DNA of 26,284 nt from SZUA-186 sp041552135 (GCA_041552135.1 JBFELL010000019.1:1-26284), one strand, 5' to 3'. Counted from the first letter of the stretch, positions 6,916 through 15,990 are shown. Made by a program: numbers and translations. Notes: a model not told the origin generated them from the sequence alone.

Positions 6916-7529
6916 CGGCACCTGCCGCTCTGGACACCGCACTGGCCGCCGCCATCAACGGCTGGCTCGGCCTGGATCCCGAGACGCGCGCGCGCCTGTC
7001 GGCACTGGACGGCAGGGTGATCGCGCTGCACCTGCGCATTCTCGAGCTTACGGTAACGCTGCGCGTGGCCAACGACCGCATTGCAGTGGTTCGCGAACCC
7101 GACCTGCAGCCGGATACCGTGCTGCACGGCACGCCGCTCGGCATGGCGCGGCTGGGGCTCGGCAGTGACACCGCCGGCACGCTGTTTTCCGGCGAGGTGG
7201 AAATCACCGGCGACATCGAGACCGGCCAGGCCTTCAGGGCCATCCTCGACGGGATGGACATCGACTGGGAAGAGCAGGTCTCCCGCGTCACCGGGGATGT
7301 CGTCGCACACCAGCTCGGCAACCTGGCGCGCAAGGCCGGTACCTGGTTACGCAACGGCGGCCAGACCCTGGAACAGGACATCGGTGAATACCTGCAGGAA
7401 GAATCACGCGTACTGCCGTCGCGCATCGAGATCGAGAATTTCATCGAAGATGTCGGCACTACCGCCATGGCAGTGGAACGCCTGGAGGCGCGCGTGCAGC
7501 GCCTGCGCCGCGGCGGGGACGGGCCGTGA
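6912..7529 (+). CDS. ubiJ: Ubiquinone biosynthesis accessory factor UbiJ (SCP2 domain)
   Basis: UbiJ binds the hydrophobic ubiquinone intermediates through an SCP2 lipid-binding domain and assists the soluble Ubi complex. The 205-residue length and the position between ubiE and ubiB match. The N-terminal half (about 10-125) has the SCP2 pattern, with repeated hydrophobic strands and the phrase GTPLGMARLGLG, then FSGEVEITGD. The C-terminal half ends in a charged coiled-coil-like helix (EERLEARVQRLRR type). The start ATG overlaps the RDD stop, and the stop overlaps the ubiB GTG start. The sequence is divergent, as is usual for UbiJ. Confidence 0.9.
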   Translation: MTAPAALDTALAAAINGWLGLDPETRARLSALDGRVIALHLRILELTVTLRVANDRIAVVREPDLQPDTVLHGTPLGMARLGLGSDTAGTLFSGEVEITGDIETGQAFRAILDGMDIDWEEQVSRVTGDVVAHQLGNLARKAGTWLRNGGQTLEQDIGEYLQEESRVLPSRIEIENFIEDVGTTAMAVERLEARVQRLRRGGDGP

Positions 7530-9181
7530 TACGTCCGGCACAGATCCTGCGGCTGGCGCACATCAACTTCGTCCTCGTGCGCCACGGACTGGATGACCTG
7601 ATCCTGGCCACCCACCTGCTGCGGCCGTTCCGCTTCATGTACTACATGGCGCCCTGGAACTGGCTGCCGCGTGAACGTGACCCGCGCGCCGTGCGTATAC
7701 GCCGCGCCCTGGTGGATCTGGGACCGATCTATGTCAAGTTCGGCCAGATCCTGTCGACACGACGCGACCTGCTGCCCGACGACATCGCCGATGAACTGGC
7801 CAAACTGCAGGACCGGGTACCGCCGTTCCCGGGCGCCATGGCACGCGCCGCCATCGAGGCCAGCCTTGGCGAATCGGTCGACACCGTATTCCGGAGCTTT
7901 GACGAGACACCGCTGGCCTCGGCGTCGATTGCACAGGTGCATGCCGCCGAGATGCCGGACGGCCGGGAGGTCGTGGTCAAGGTGCTGCGCCCGAATGTGC
8001 GCCACTACATCGAACGTGACGTCAGCCTGCTGAAGACCGTCGCCGGGCTGGCCGATCGCTACTGGAAGGACGGCCATCGCCTGCGACCGCGCGAGGTGGT
8101 CTCGGAGTTCGAGAAGACCCTGTATGACGAACTCGACCTGCTGCGCGAGGCCGCCAATGCCTCGCAGCTGCGGCGCAATTTCCGCGACGACAACAAGCTC
8201 TACGTCCCGGAGGTGTTCTTCCCGCTGTGCCGCGAGGACGTCATGGTCATGGAGCGCATCCACGGCATTCCGATCAGCAACGTGCCGGCGCTGAAAGAGG
8301 CCGGCATCGACCTGAAGGTGCTGTCGGAACGCGGCGTGGAGATCTTCTTCACCCAGGTCTTCACCCACAACTTCTTCCATGCCGACATGCACCCGGGCAA
8401 TATCTTCGTCGCGCCGGACGGGCGCTACATGGCGGTTGATTTCGGCATCATGGGCACGCTGCATCCGGAGGACCAGCGCTACCTCGCCGGCAACTTCCTG
8501 GCCTTCTTTCGCCGCGACTACCGGCGCGTTGCCGAGCTGCATGTCGAGTCGGAGTGGGTCCCGAGCGGCACCCGGGTCGACGAGTTCGAGTCCGCCATCC
8601 GTACGGTGTGCGAGCCGATTTTCGAAAAACCCCTGAAGGAGATCTCCTTCGGCAACGTCTTGCTGCGGCTGTTCCAGACGGCGCGCCGCTTCAACATGGT
8701 TGTGCAGCCACAGCTGGTGCTGCTGCAGAAGACACTGCTCAACATCGAGGGCCTGGGCCGCCAGCTGTACCCGGACCTTGATCTCTGGCAGACCGCCAAG
8801 CCGTTCCTGGAACGCAACATGAGCGAGCAGCTTGGCCCGCGCCACCTTTTGCGCAAACTGAAGCAAAGCATTCCGGCCTGGAGCGACAACCTGCCGGAGC
8901 TGCCGATGCTGGCATACCGCGTCCTCGACCAGGCCGGCAGCGGCAAGCTGCAGGTCGAGTGGAAATCGGAGGAAATCCGCAAGCTGCAGCAGGAGGTCCG
9001 GCGTGCGAACCGCAGGACAGTCAGCGCGGTCATCGGCTCCGGACTGATCCTGTCGGCCGCGATCATCTACGGCCTGGACGGCTATGCGCCGTTGATGCTG
9101 CTGGATGCCCCGTTGCTGACCTGGTTGCTCGGCGGCGCCGGCGCCGCCATGCTGCTCTTCAACGCTGCCGACAACGACTAG
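7526..9181 (+). CDS. ubiB: UbiB, ABC1/ADCK-type atypical kinase-like protein of ubiquinone synthesis
   Basis: UbiB is a membrane-anchored atypical kinase/ATPase needed for ubiquinone synthesis. The product is 551 residues. The characteristic KFGQILSTRRDLLPDD (KxGQ motif, about 71-86), SIAQVHAA, catalytic VVVKVLRP lysine, FHADMHPGN and the metal-binding AVDFGIMG are all present. Two hydrophobic segments close the protein (about 498-515 and 522-545), matching the C-terminal membrane anchor. Initiation is at a GTG that overlaps the ubiJ stop as GTGA, so translational coupling is likely. The gene ends the operon and faces the DUF389 gene across 26 bases. Confidence 0.97.
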   Translation: MIRPAQILRLAHINFVLVRHGLDDLILATHLLRPFRFMYYMAPWNWLPRERDPRAVRIRRALVDLGPIYVKFGQILSTRRDLLPDDIADELAKLQDRVPPFPGAMARAAIEASLGESVDTVFRSFDETPLASASIAQVHAAEMPDGREVVVKVLRPNVRHYIERDVSLLKTVAGLADRYWKDGHRLRPREVVSEFEKTLYDELDLLREAANASQLRRNFRDDNKLYVPEVFFPLCREDVMVMERIHGIPISNVPALKEAGIDLKVLSERGVEIFFTQVFTHNFFHADMHPGNIFVAPDGRYMAVDFGIMGTLHPEDQRYLAGNFLAFFRRDYRRVAELHVESEWVPSGTRVDEFESAIRTVCEPIFEKPLKEISFGNVLLRLFQTARRFNMVVQPQLVLLQKTLLNIEGLGRQLYPDLDLWQTAKPFLERNMSEQLGPRHLLRKLKQSIPAWSDNLPELPMLAYRVLDQAGSGKLQVEWKSEEIRKLQQEVRRANRRTVSAVIGSGLILSAAIIYGLDGYAPLMLLDAPLLTWLLGGAGAAMLLFNAADND

Positions 9182-9207
9182 TCTGTCCCGGCAACCGGGG
9201 CGCCCGC

Positions 9208-10200
9208 TCAGCCGGCCTGCAACTGCCCGCGCAGGATGATGACCGTCACCAGAACACCCAGCAGGATGATCCAGATCAGGACGTAGGTCGTGAATGACTG
9301 ACGTGCCTTGCGCTTCTCCAGCCAGGTGCGTGGCTTGACGCCCTTGAACAGGAACATCAGTTTCGCTGACAGCGTCACACACACCACGTTGACCGCCAGC
9401 AGCAGGGCGGCGCCGAGCGCCAGGCCATACTGGCCACTGCCCAGCATCATCCCGAGTGTGGCCGCCGGGGGCAGCAGTGCAACCGCCACCATGACACCGA
9501 CCAGCGCACTCGCGAGGCTGGTCGTCATGGACAGCACCGCGGCCGCACCGGACGCCAGCGCCAGCGTCACACTGTCCAGGCCGACATCCGTGCGCAGCAG
9601 CAGTTCGCTGCCATCCAGATACATGGGCCACAGCCAGCCGATAACGAAGGCCATGGACAACGCCAGCGTCAGGCCGGCCAGGTTGGTTTTCAGCGACTTC
9701 CAGATCAGCTCGTTGTCACCCAGCGAGGTGGCAAATGCCAGCGAAATATACGGGCCCAGCATGGGAGCGATCACCATGGCGCCGACGATCACGGCAACGT
9801 TGTTCTCGATCAGGCCGATGGATGCCACGATGGTCGACAGGGCCACCATCAGCAGGAAATTGCTGTCGAGCCGGGCGCCGCCCTCGATCTTGCCGTAGAG
9901 TTCCTCGCGGGTGGTCTGGATACTGCTGACTTTCTCGGCCGTGGGCTGCTCCGGTTCGGGGCGCGGCAACACCGCATCGACCGGCAGGATGAGAATGCGC
10001 GCATTGTCACTGCTCCCCAGCACGGCCTGAAAGGCATCCAGCACCCCCTGGCGGGAGTCGTCATCGACCAGCATACGCAGCACCTGGCGCCCGTCGATCC
10101 CGGAAACGCCGCACCAGATATCCGTGACATTGTGCTGCTCGGCAATGCCCGCGAGGGTGTCATGGTGGCCGGCATCGGCGATGATTTCGATTATGCGCAT
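9208..10200 (-). CDS. DUF389 (TIGR00341-type) integral membrane protein
   Basis: The 330-residue protein has a soluble N-terminal part (1-120) with the TIGR00341 start MRIIEIIADAGHHDTL, then about six to eight transmembrane segments from residue 115 on. The key DUF389 block is seen: LMVALSTIVASIGLIENN, VIVGAMVIAPMLGPY and GVMVAVALLPPAATLG. The family is widespread in bacteria and archaea with no proven function; a transport-like role is often guessed. It follows the DJ-1 gene on the same strand with a 50-base gap that holds a weak hairpin, so it may be its own unit. It converges with ubiB. Confidence 0.9.
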   Translation of the reverse strand: MRIIEIIADAGHHDTLAGIAEQHNVTDIWCGVSGIDGRQVLRMLVDDDSRQGVLDAFQAVLGSSDNARILILPVDAVLPRPEPEQPTAEKVSSIQTTREELYGKIEGGARLDSNFLLMVALSTIVASIGLIENNVAVIVGAMVIAPMLGPYISLAFATSLGDNELIWKSLKTNLAGLTLALSMAFVIGWLWPMYLDGSELLLRTDVGLDSVTLALASGAAAVLSMTTSLASALVGVMVAVALLPPAATLGMMLGSGQYGLALGAALLLAVNVVCVTLSAKLMFLFKGVKPRTWLEKRKARQSFTTYVLIWIILLGVLVTVIILRGQLQAG

Positions 10201-10236
10201 CTTGTGAAGTCTGGCGGATCGGGTCAGTCACGGCAA

Positions 10237-10252
10237 AAGCGGTAAATCGCTT
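10237..10252 (-). terminator. Weak candidate terminator after the DJ-1 gene
   Basis: On the minus strand the stop codon of the DJ-1 gene overlaps a short stem, AAGCG-ATTTAC-CGCTT, followed by only two more T residues. Stem length is five pairs, and the T-tract is poor, so termination would be partial at best. Confidence 0.25.
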
Positions 10253-10799
10253 ATCGCAGCAGGGCAGCCTCGACCTCGTCACGCTTGTCCCTGCCGGCCA
10301 GTGTCCCGATCAGCTCCAGCGCAAAGTCCATCGCCGTTCCCGGTCCACGTGACGTGATTACCTTGCCGTCGGTTACCACGGCCTGCTCCACGTAGTCGAG
10401 GCCCGGGACCGACTCCGGCGCGAATGCGCCGGGATAGCTGGTAGCGCGTTTACCCTGCAGCAGACCGGCACGGGCCAGCACCTTGGGCGCAGCGCAGATG
10501 GCGGCGGTATACCCGCCGCTGCCGGCCATGGATTTCAGCAACTCATGCACCCGTACATCGTTGTCCAGATGGTCGGCGCCCGGCAGGCCGCCGGGCAGCA
10601 CCACCATGTCATAGTCGCGCGCGAGCGCCTCGTCGAGCGTGGTGTCTGGCAGCAGCACGCTGCCGCGCGAGGCGCGCACCGGCTGGTCATCCAGCCCGGC
10701 CGTGACCACGTCGATGCCGGCGCGGCGCAGCAGATCGACGATCGTGATCGCCTCGAGTTCCTCGCAGCCCTGCGCTAGCGGGACAAGGACGCTTGCCAT
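10251..10799 (-). CDS. yajL: DJ-1/PfpI family protein, YajL-like
   Basis: The 182-residue protein is full length for the DJ-1 family. The N-terminus MASVLVPLAQGCEELEA places the conserved glutamate at about residue 16, and the reactive cysteine is Cys102 in the nucleophile elbow AAICAAPKVL. YSxPGF-type and SRGPGTAMDFALELI blocks are present as in E. coli YajL. Members have been described as oxidative-stress chaperones, glyoxalases or protein deglycases; which activity applies is debated. The start overlaps the preceding yibQ-type gene by 25 bases, so the two are co-translated. The symbol is assigned by similarity and gene-family resemblance, not by a search. Confidence 0.85.
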   Translation of the reverse strand: MASVLVPLAQGCEELEAITIVDLLRRAGIDVVTAGLDDQPVRASRGSVLLPDTTLDEALARDYDMVVLPGGLPGADHLDNDVRVHELLKSMAGSGGYTAAICAAPKVLARAGLLQGKRATSYPGAFAPESVPGLDYVEQAVVTDGKVITSRGPGTAMDFALELIGTLAGRDKRDEVEAALLR

Positions 10800-11581
10800 G
10801 TCGCTGTTCTCCTGCTTGCAATTTCGATCAGGTGGCCTACCGGCACCAGCTCGATATTGTATTGATCAAGACGTGCAAGTTCATGCCGCAGCAGGGCCAG
10901 GGTTTCGGGATACGGATGGCCGATACCCAGCGCCGTACCATCGCGCCGGGCAATGGCCAGCAGTCGCCGGAACTGGGCCGCAATCGTCTCGCTGTCCCGC
11001 TGGTTGTCCAGGAATACCTTGCGCTCGATATTCGGTATGCCGAACTCGCCGGCAAGCTGTTGCGCGACGGTTGCCGCCGTGGTGCGACTGTCGACGAAGA
11101 ACAGGCTGCCGCGTTCCCTGATGAATTCCATCAGCCAGGCCATGTGACCGGGATGCCGGGTCAGCAGGCTGCCACGATGGTTGTTGATGCCACTGAGATG
11201 CGGAACCGCCTCGATAGCCGCGCGGAGGGTGTCCATGAACGCCCGCCGGCCCATGTCCAGCCGCAGCTCGCCCGGCATCGCCGGCCCGTGGCTGGCGGCC
11301 TGCATGGGCAGGTGCAGCATGACCTCCTTGTTGCGGGCATGCGCCTGGCCGGCCAGCCGTGGAGTATGGCGTGCGTCCGGCAGAAAGGCGCAGGCCACCG
11401 GACCGGGCAGGTCGATAACCGACTCGCCCGGCAGGCGCCGGTTGCCGAGGTCATCGATGATCAGGGCAATGCTGTATCGGGGAGCGGACGCGGGTGGAGA
11501 ATCCGCGAACCCCGCTGTCGGTGTGACACACACCGGCAGCAGGGCACACAGCGTGGCGAGTATCCTGACGTGACTGGCCAC
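10775..11581 (-). CDS. yibQ: Divergent polysaccharide deacetylase family protein, YibQ-type
   Basis: The 268-residue product has a signal peptide (MASHVRILATLCALLPVC..., likely cleaved after GFA) and is therefore periplasmic. Core motifs of the divergent polysaccharide deacetylase (DUF610) family are visible: ALIIDDLGN, VACAFLPDAR, EVMLHLPMQ, GINNHRGSLLT and FFVDSRTT, then IGHPYPETL. Family members usually read NNHMGS, while here the residue after His is Arg. E. coli YibQ sits beside envC and gpmI, and the same grouping exists here with ctpA between. A role in cell-wall metabolism is inferred from that context; no substrate is proven. It begins 16 bases downstream of the ctpA stop. Confidence 0.92.
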   Translation of the reverse strand: MASHVRILATLCALLPVCVTPTAGFADSPPASAPRYSIALIIDDLGNRRLPGESVIDLPGPVACAFLPDARHTPRLAGQAHARNKEVMLHLPMQAASHGPAMPGELRLDMGRRAFMDTLRAAIEAVPHLSGINNHRGSLLTRHPGHMAWLMEFIRERGSLFFVDSRTTAATVAQQLAGEFGIPNIERKVFLDNQRDSETIAAQFRRLLAIARRDGTALGIGHPYPETLALLRHELARLDQYNIELVPVGHLIEIASRRTATWQASLSR

Positions 11582-11597
11582 CCGCCGTGCCCGGGAA

Positions 11598-12914
11598 TTA
11601 CTGCATGCGTTCCTGCAGGATGGCCAGACCCTTCAGCATGTTGAGTGCCTCGTAGAGTTCGTAGTCGGACCGCGCCAGATCGCCGTCGTCGTCATCATCG
11701 TCATCCTTTTTGCCGGCCTTGGCGTCTTTGCCATTGCCATTGGCCAGGTGGCCGGAGAGGTCGGCCTCCTTGAGCGGATCAATCGTCTTCTCCACGCTGG
11801 CGACCTTGAGGGATTCCAGCTCGATGTCCGGCGTGATGCCTTCCGCCTGGATGGAGCGTCCGGACGGCGTGAAATAGCGTGCCGTGGTCAGCTTGAGCGC
11901 CGTCCCGCCGCTCAGCGGCAGGATGGTCTGGACCGAGCCTTTGCCGAATGTCTTGCTGCCGAGAATGATGGCGCGCTTGTGGTCCTGCAGTGCACCGGCA
12001 ACGATCTCGGATGCCGAGGCAGAGCCCTGGTTGACCAGTACCACGATCGGTGCGCCGTCGAGCAGGTCATCGGGCGTGGCATTGAAACGCAGCCGGGAGT
12101 CGTCGATACGGCCCTCGGTATAGACAATCAGCCCCTTGGTCAGAAAGGCGTCCGACACCGCGACCGCGCCGTTCAGCACACCGCCGGGATTGTTCCTCAG
12201 ATCCAGCACCAGGCCCTTGAGGTTGTCTTCATTTTCCTTCTTCAGGTCCCTGATGGCGTCCTCCAGATAATCCGCCGTCTTGGACTGGAACTGCGAGATG
12301 CGCAGGTAGCCGTAACCCGGTTCCAGGCTGCGGCGCTTGACGCTCTTGACCTTGATGATGTCACGCGTAATGGTGACCTGCAGCGGCTTGTCCAGACCCT
12401 CGCGCACGATAGTCAGCTCGATGTCGGTGCCCGGCTCGCCACGCATGATCTTGACCGCGTCGTTCAGGCTCATGCCCTTGACCGGCGTGTCATCGAGGCG
12501 GATCACCAGGTCGCCTGCCTGGACACCGGCGCGCTGCGCCGGCGTATCGTCAATCGGCGCGATCACCTTCACAAAACCGTTTTCCATGCCGACCTCGATA
12601 CCGAGCCCGCCGAACTGGCCGGTGGTGCCGACCTGCAGCTCCTTGAACTGTTCGACATCCAGATAACTGGAATGCGGGTCCAGCCCCGTCAACATGCCGC
12701 GGATGGCATTCTCCAGCAGCTCCTTGTCCTCGACAGACTCCACGTAGTCATTCTTGATACGCCCGAACACGTCGCTGAAGGTGCGCAACTCCTCGACCGG
12801 CAATGTCGCCCGGGCGGCTTCCCGGTCCGCCAGCACGCCATGACCGATGGAAACCAGCACACCCAGTACCAGTCCGGTCATCAACAGCAGGTAATTCTGT
12901 TTCTTTACACTCAT
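11598..12914 (-). CDS. ctpA: Carboxy-terminal processing protease, S41 family (CtpA/Prc-like)
   Basis: This is a periplasmic serine protease with a PDZ domain that trims or degrades substrates by their C-termini, often cell-wall enzymes. The 438 residues contain an N-terminal hydrophobic segment (YLLLMTGLVLGVLVSI), a PDZ domain (about 90-175, GLGIEVG...PAQRAGVQAGD), and the S41 core. The catalytic Ser lies in GSASASEIVAG and the Lys in SKTFGKGSVQT. Near the C-terminus is a run of seven aspartates after AKAGKK, then a helical tail. A GTG at 12926 is in frame, but the ATG at 12914 follows GGAA by six bases and is preferred. The gene lies between envC and yibQ, a common gammaproteobacterial arrangement. 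Confidence 0.94.
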   Translation of the reverse strand: MSVKKQNYLLLMTGLVLGVLVSIGHGVLADREAARATLPVEELRTFSDVFGRIKNDYVESVEDKELLENAIRGMLTGLDPHSSYLDVEQFKELQVGTTGQFGGLGIEVGMENGFVKVIAPIDDTPAQRAGVQAGDLVIRLDDTPVKGMSLNDAVKIMRGEPGTDIELTIVREGLDKPLQVTITRDIIKVKSVKRRSLEPGYGYLRISQFQSKTADYLEDAIRDLKKENEDNLKGLVLDLRNNPGGVLNGAVAVSDAFLTKGLIVYTEGRIDDSRLRFNATPDDLLDGAPIVVLVNQGSASASEIVAGALQDHKRAIILGSKTFGKGSVQTILPLSGGTALKLTTARYFTPSGRSIQAEGITPDIELESLKVASVEKTIDPLKEADLSGHLANGNGKDAKAGKKDDDDDDDGDLARSDYELYEALNMLKGLAILQERMQ

Positions 12915-13106
12915 AGGATTTTCCACACAGCAGTCTATTCGGTTGAGCCGGCAGCTGCCCGCGGGGCGGCGGCGATGCTCTTACTGGACTCCGACAATAT
13001 CACAGGGCCCGTTATATCGGTATCGGCGTCAGGCGAAAAAGCTTTTGGATTCTGCGGGTTTCTTGCAGAGTCATGCACTTTGCCGACAGCGGGGCATGAC
13101 GAAGAT

Positions 13107-14291
13107 TCAGCGACTCGCCCTTGTCGCGGAGGGTTTCCCGGCAAACCACGGGGCCGGATTGAAGGGCCGGCCCTTTTTACGCAGTTCAAGATACAGCCCG
13201 GTGGTCGACTGGCCGCCGCTACTGCCAACCGTGGCAATCACCTCGTTACCCTCGACCCACTCGCCGACTTCCTTGAACAATGTCCGGTTGTTGCCATACA
13301 GGGACATGTAATCCTTGCCGTGATCGATTATCAGCAGCATGCCGAAACCGCGCAACCAGTCCGCATAGGCGACGCGACCCTTGGCAATGGCGCGCACTTC
13401 GGCACCGGCCTGTGCCCTGATCCGCACACCACGCGATTGCAGCTTGCCGCCGGCCTGGCGGCTGCCGTATGGCATGCTGATACGCCCGTTGACGGGCCAC
13501 CGCAGCTTGCCCTTCAGCTCATGCAGTGAGCTGAATTCAGCGACAGCCGGTGGAATATCCCTGAGCGCCTGCTGCAACGATTCCACCAGTTTGTGCAGGC
13601 GCCGTTCGTCCCGCTCCAGTTGCGCCAGTTCCTGTGCCTTGCCCTTCATCTGCACCTGCAGCCTTGCCAGCAGGCGGGAGCGCTCGGCCTGGCCGTCGGC
13701 AAGCCGTGCGGCTGCCTCGCGCTGCTGTTGCAGCAGCTCGTCCAGCCGCAGCTGCTGCGCCAGGATGTCCTGCCCGGTAGCAGCAAGCCCGGCAAGGGTG
13801 GTTCGCATTAACTGGATACGCTCGTTGCGCGAGCGCGTGAAGTAGCCATGGTAGGCCAGCATGCGACTGACTGTTGCCGGATCTTCCTGGTTGAGCAGCA
13901 GCTTGACCTGTTCCTGTCGCCCCATGAGATAGGCCGAACGCAGGTCCTGTGCCAGCAGGCTGCGCATCTCCTGCAATGCCGCGCGCTGCACCCGGCGTTG
14001 CTTCTCCAGCTGCCCGAGACGCGCCTGCGACTCCGCCTTTTGCTGTTTCAGCTGCCGCATGCCGGCCGCGGTCTTGCCGATGGACTTGTCCGTGCTCTCA
14101 AGCTCGCGCTGCAGGGCTGCCTGCCGACCACGCATGTCGCCGAGTTCGTTTTTCAGGCTGCTGATGCGCTCACGCAGCTGCTGCAGGTGCGCCGCCTGTT
14201 CTTTCGCCTCATCGGCAGGCGCCGCAACGGTGTGAACGGCAAGGGACAGGAACAGCGCTACCGGCAGCAGGGACCGGCGCCACCACGTCAT
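13107..14291 (-). CDS. envC: Murein hydrolase activator EnvC
   Basis: EnvC is a periplasmic septal protein that activates the amidases AmiA and AmiB during cell separation. From the ATG at 14291 the product is 394 residues with a signal peptide (MTWWRRSLLPVALFLSLAVHTVAA). Residues about 30-255 form a long coiled coil rich in Gln, Arg, Leu and Glu. The C-terminal LytM (M23) domain starts near GKLRWPVNGRIS. Its zinc-ligand positions are degenerate: the usual HxGxD is SRGVRI, and the usual HxH region reads GLYLELR. This loss is typical of EnvC activators and shows it is not an active endopeptidase. An in-frame ATG at 14348 overlaps the gpmI stop region and would hide the signal peptide. Confidence 0.93.
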   Translation of the reverse strand: MTWWRRSLLPVALFLSLAVHTVAAPADEAKEQAAHLQQLRERISSLKNELGDMRGRQAALQRELESTDKSIGKTAAGMRQLKQQKAESQARLGQLEKQRRVQRAALQEMRSLLAQDLRSAYLMGRQEQVKLLLNQEDPATVSRMLAYHGYFTRSRNERIQLMRTTLAGLAATGQDILAQQLRLDELLQQQREAAARLADGQAERSRLLARLQVQMKGKAQELAQLERDERRLHKLVESLQQALRDIPPAVAEFSSLHELKGKLRWPVNGRISMPYGSRQAGGKLQSRGVRIRAQAGAEVRAIAKGRVAYADWLRGFGMLLIIDHGKDYMSLYGNNRTLFKEVGEWVEGNEVIATVGSSGGQSTTGLYLELRKKGRPFNPAPWFAGKPSATRASR

Positions 14292-14340
14292 GGCGTACGG
14301 GGAACGGTCAGCGGCATTCGGGCAGGGCAGGCCGGCACGC

Positions 14341-15966
14341 TCAGCCATGCAGCTCGACATTGTCTGCCAGCTCGATGACTTCACCACCGGCAGGCAGGAC
14401 TTCAACCAGCGGGGTGCCGGTCATCTCCGGTGGTATCTCCATGTTCATCAGGTGCAGCATGCTGGGCGCTATATCACTGAGGGAGCCATGCTCGGCCATT
14501 TGCGCCGGACGCCCGACATAGACCAGCGGCACGAGGTTGGTGGTGTGCGCCGTGTGGACCTGACCGGTATCGCCATTCTGCATCAGTTCGGCATTGCCGT
14601 GATCGGCGGTGACCAGCAGCTCGGCACCGGCTTCGCGCACGGCATCGAGGATACGGGCGAGGCACGCGTCAATGGCCTCGATCGCCCTGACTGCCGCCTC
14701 GTACTTGCCGGTATGGCCGACCATGTCGGGGTTGGCATAGTTACAGATGATGGCATCGTACTTGCCGCTCTCGATGGCGGCCAGCAGCTTGTCCGTCAGC
14801 TTCGGGGCATTCATTTCCGGCTGCAGGTCGTAGGTGGCCACCATGGGCGACTTGACCAGAATGCGTTCCTCGCCCTCGAACGGCGTTTCCTCGCCACCGT
14901 TGAAAAAGAACGTGACGTGCGCGTACTTCTCGGTTTCCGCCAGGCGCAGTTGCCGCAGGCCAAAGGAGGAGATGTATTCTCCAAAGACGTTGTGCATCCG
15001 GTCCGGCGGAAACGCCACGGGCACATCGAAGTCCTTGTTGTACTCCGTGAGGCTGACGAAGCTGCACGCCTGCGGCACGTACTCCCGGTTGAAACCGTCA
15101 AAGTCCGCCTCGATGAAAGGTCGCGTGATCTGCCGCGCACGGTCGGAGCGGTAGTTCATGAAGATGATGACATCGCCGTCCTCGACACGTACCGGCATCT
15201 CGCCGGCCGGCACGATGCGCGTGGCCTGTACGAACTCGTCACCCTCGTCACGCGCATAGGCCATGGACAGCGCCGTCTGCACATCAGCGGCCTCGAATTC
15301 CGCCTTGCCCTGCGTGATCAGGTCGTAGGACGCCTGGATACGCGGCCAGCGGTGGTCGCGGTCCATCGCATAATAACGGCCGATGATCGAGGCAATCCGG
15401 CCGCCGCCCAGTTCGTGGAAGACATCCTCCATGGCCTGCAGTGAGGCGCGCGCGGAGCGTGGCGGCGTGTCCCGCCCGTCCAGGAAGGCATGTAGATACA
15501 CCTTTTCGGCGCCACGCTCAACGGCCAGCCTGGCCATGGCATGGATGTGGTCCTCGTGACTGTGCACACCGCCCGGGGAAAGCAGGCCGAGGATATGGAC
15601 CGCCTTGCCGTTCTCCACCGCCAGGTCAACGGCATCGGTCAGGGTATGGTTGTTGAAGAACGAACCGGTCTTGATGGCGCGGCTGACGCGGGTGAATTCC
15701 TGGTAGACCACGCGCCCGGCGCCCAGGTTGAGATGGCCGACTTCCGAATTGCCCATCTGACCGGCGGGCAGACCGACCGCCGCACCGGAGGTGCGAATCA
15801 GGGTATGCGGGTAATGCGACCAGAGCCGGTCCCAGACCGGTGTGTCAGCCCCGGCAATGGCGTTGAACTGTGTGGTTTCGCTATAACCCCAGCCGTCCAG
15901 TATGAGGAGGATCATGGGCCGCCCTGGCGGGGGTGTCTGACCGGTTTTCTCTGTGCTTTCTTGCAT
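14341..15966 (-). CDS. gpmI: 2,3-bisphosphoglycerate-independent phosphoglycerate mutase GpmI
   Basis: GpmI interconverts 3- and 2-phosphoglycerate in glycolysis using two Mn ions and a phosphoserine. The 541-residue product shows the N-terminal ILLILDGWGYSE (metal-binding Asp24), the nucleophile Ser74 in MGNSEVGHLN, GRDTPPRSA, IIGRYYAMDRD, MNYRSDRARQ, CNYANPDMVGHTG and VTADHGNAE. It is slightly longer than the usual 510-515 residues, with about 10 extra at each end. The start is uncertain: 15966 gives the typical residues before the first strand but lacks a ribosome site, while 15915 has AGGG at six bases but starts directly in the strand. It leads the minus-strand envC-ctpA-yibQ group and is divergent from the arsR-type gene. 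Confidence 0.95.
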   Translation of the reverse strand: MQESTEKTGQTPPPGRPMILLILDGWGYSETTQFNAIAGADTPVWDRLWSHYPHTLIRTSGAAVGLPAGQMGNSEVGHLNLGAGRVVYQEFTRVSRAIKTGSFFNNHTLTDAVDLAVENGKAVHILGLLSPGGVHSHEDHIHAMARLAVERGAEKVYLHAFLDGRDTPPRSARASLQAMEDVFHELGGGRIASIIGRYYAMDRDHRWPRIQASYDLITQGKAEFEAADVQTALSMAYARDEGDEFVQATRIVPAGEMPVRVEDGDVIIFMNYRSDRARQITRPFIEADFDGFNREYVPQACSFVSLTEYNKDFDVPVAFPPDRMHNVFGEYISSFGLRQLRLAETEKYAHVTFFFNGGEETPFEGEERILVKSPMVATYDLQPEMNAPKLTDKLLAAIESGKYDAIICNYANPDMVGHTGKYEAAVRAIEAIDACLARILDAVREAGAELLVTADHGNAELMQNGDTGQVHTAHTTNLVPLVYVGRPAQMAEHGSLSDIAPSMLHLMNMEIPPEMTGTPLVEVLPAGGEVIELADNVELHG

Positions 15967-15984
15967 TTCGTGGAATGAGTCTAA

Positions 15985-15990
15985 TTTATA
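15985..15990 (-). promoter_or_regulatory. Candidate -10 box for gpmI
   Basis: On the minus strand the sequence reads TATAAA, with no good -35 at 16-18 bases. If used, it would give a very short leader for a start at 15966, or about 60 bases for a start at 15915. The evidence is weak. Confidence 0.25.

Noticed and set aside
9187..9199. Small hairpin CCCGG-CAA-CCGGG between ubiB and the DUF389 gene
   Set aside because: A five-pair stem without a T-run on either side is too weak to call a terminator.
6857..9631. Minus-strand open frame of about 920 codons across ubiJ and ubiB
   Set aside because: It is antisense to two well-recognised genes with complete motifs, has low-complexity Gln/His/Arg/Gly-rich content typical of shadow frames in GC-rich DNA, and no recognisable domain.
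11748..13529. Plus-strand open frame of about 590 codons across ctpA and the start of the envC region
   Set aside because: It is antisense to ctpA and part of envC and continues through the intergenic gap only by chance absence of stops.
14290..15444. Plus-strand open frame opposite gpmI
   Set aside because: GpmI on the other strand has all active-site motifs; the opposite frame has none.
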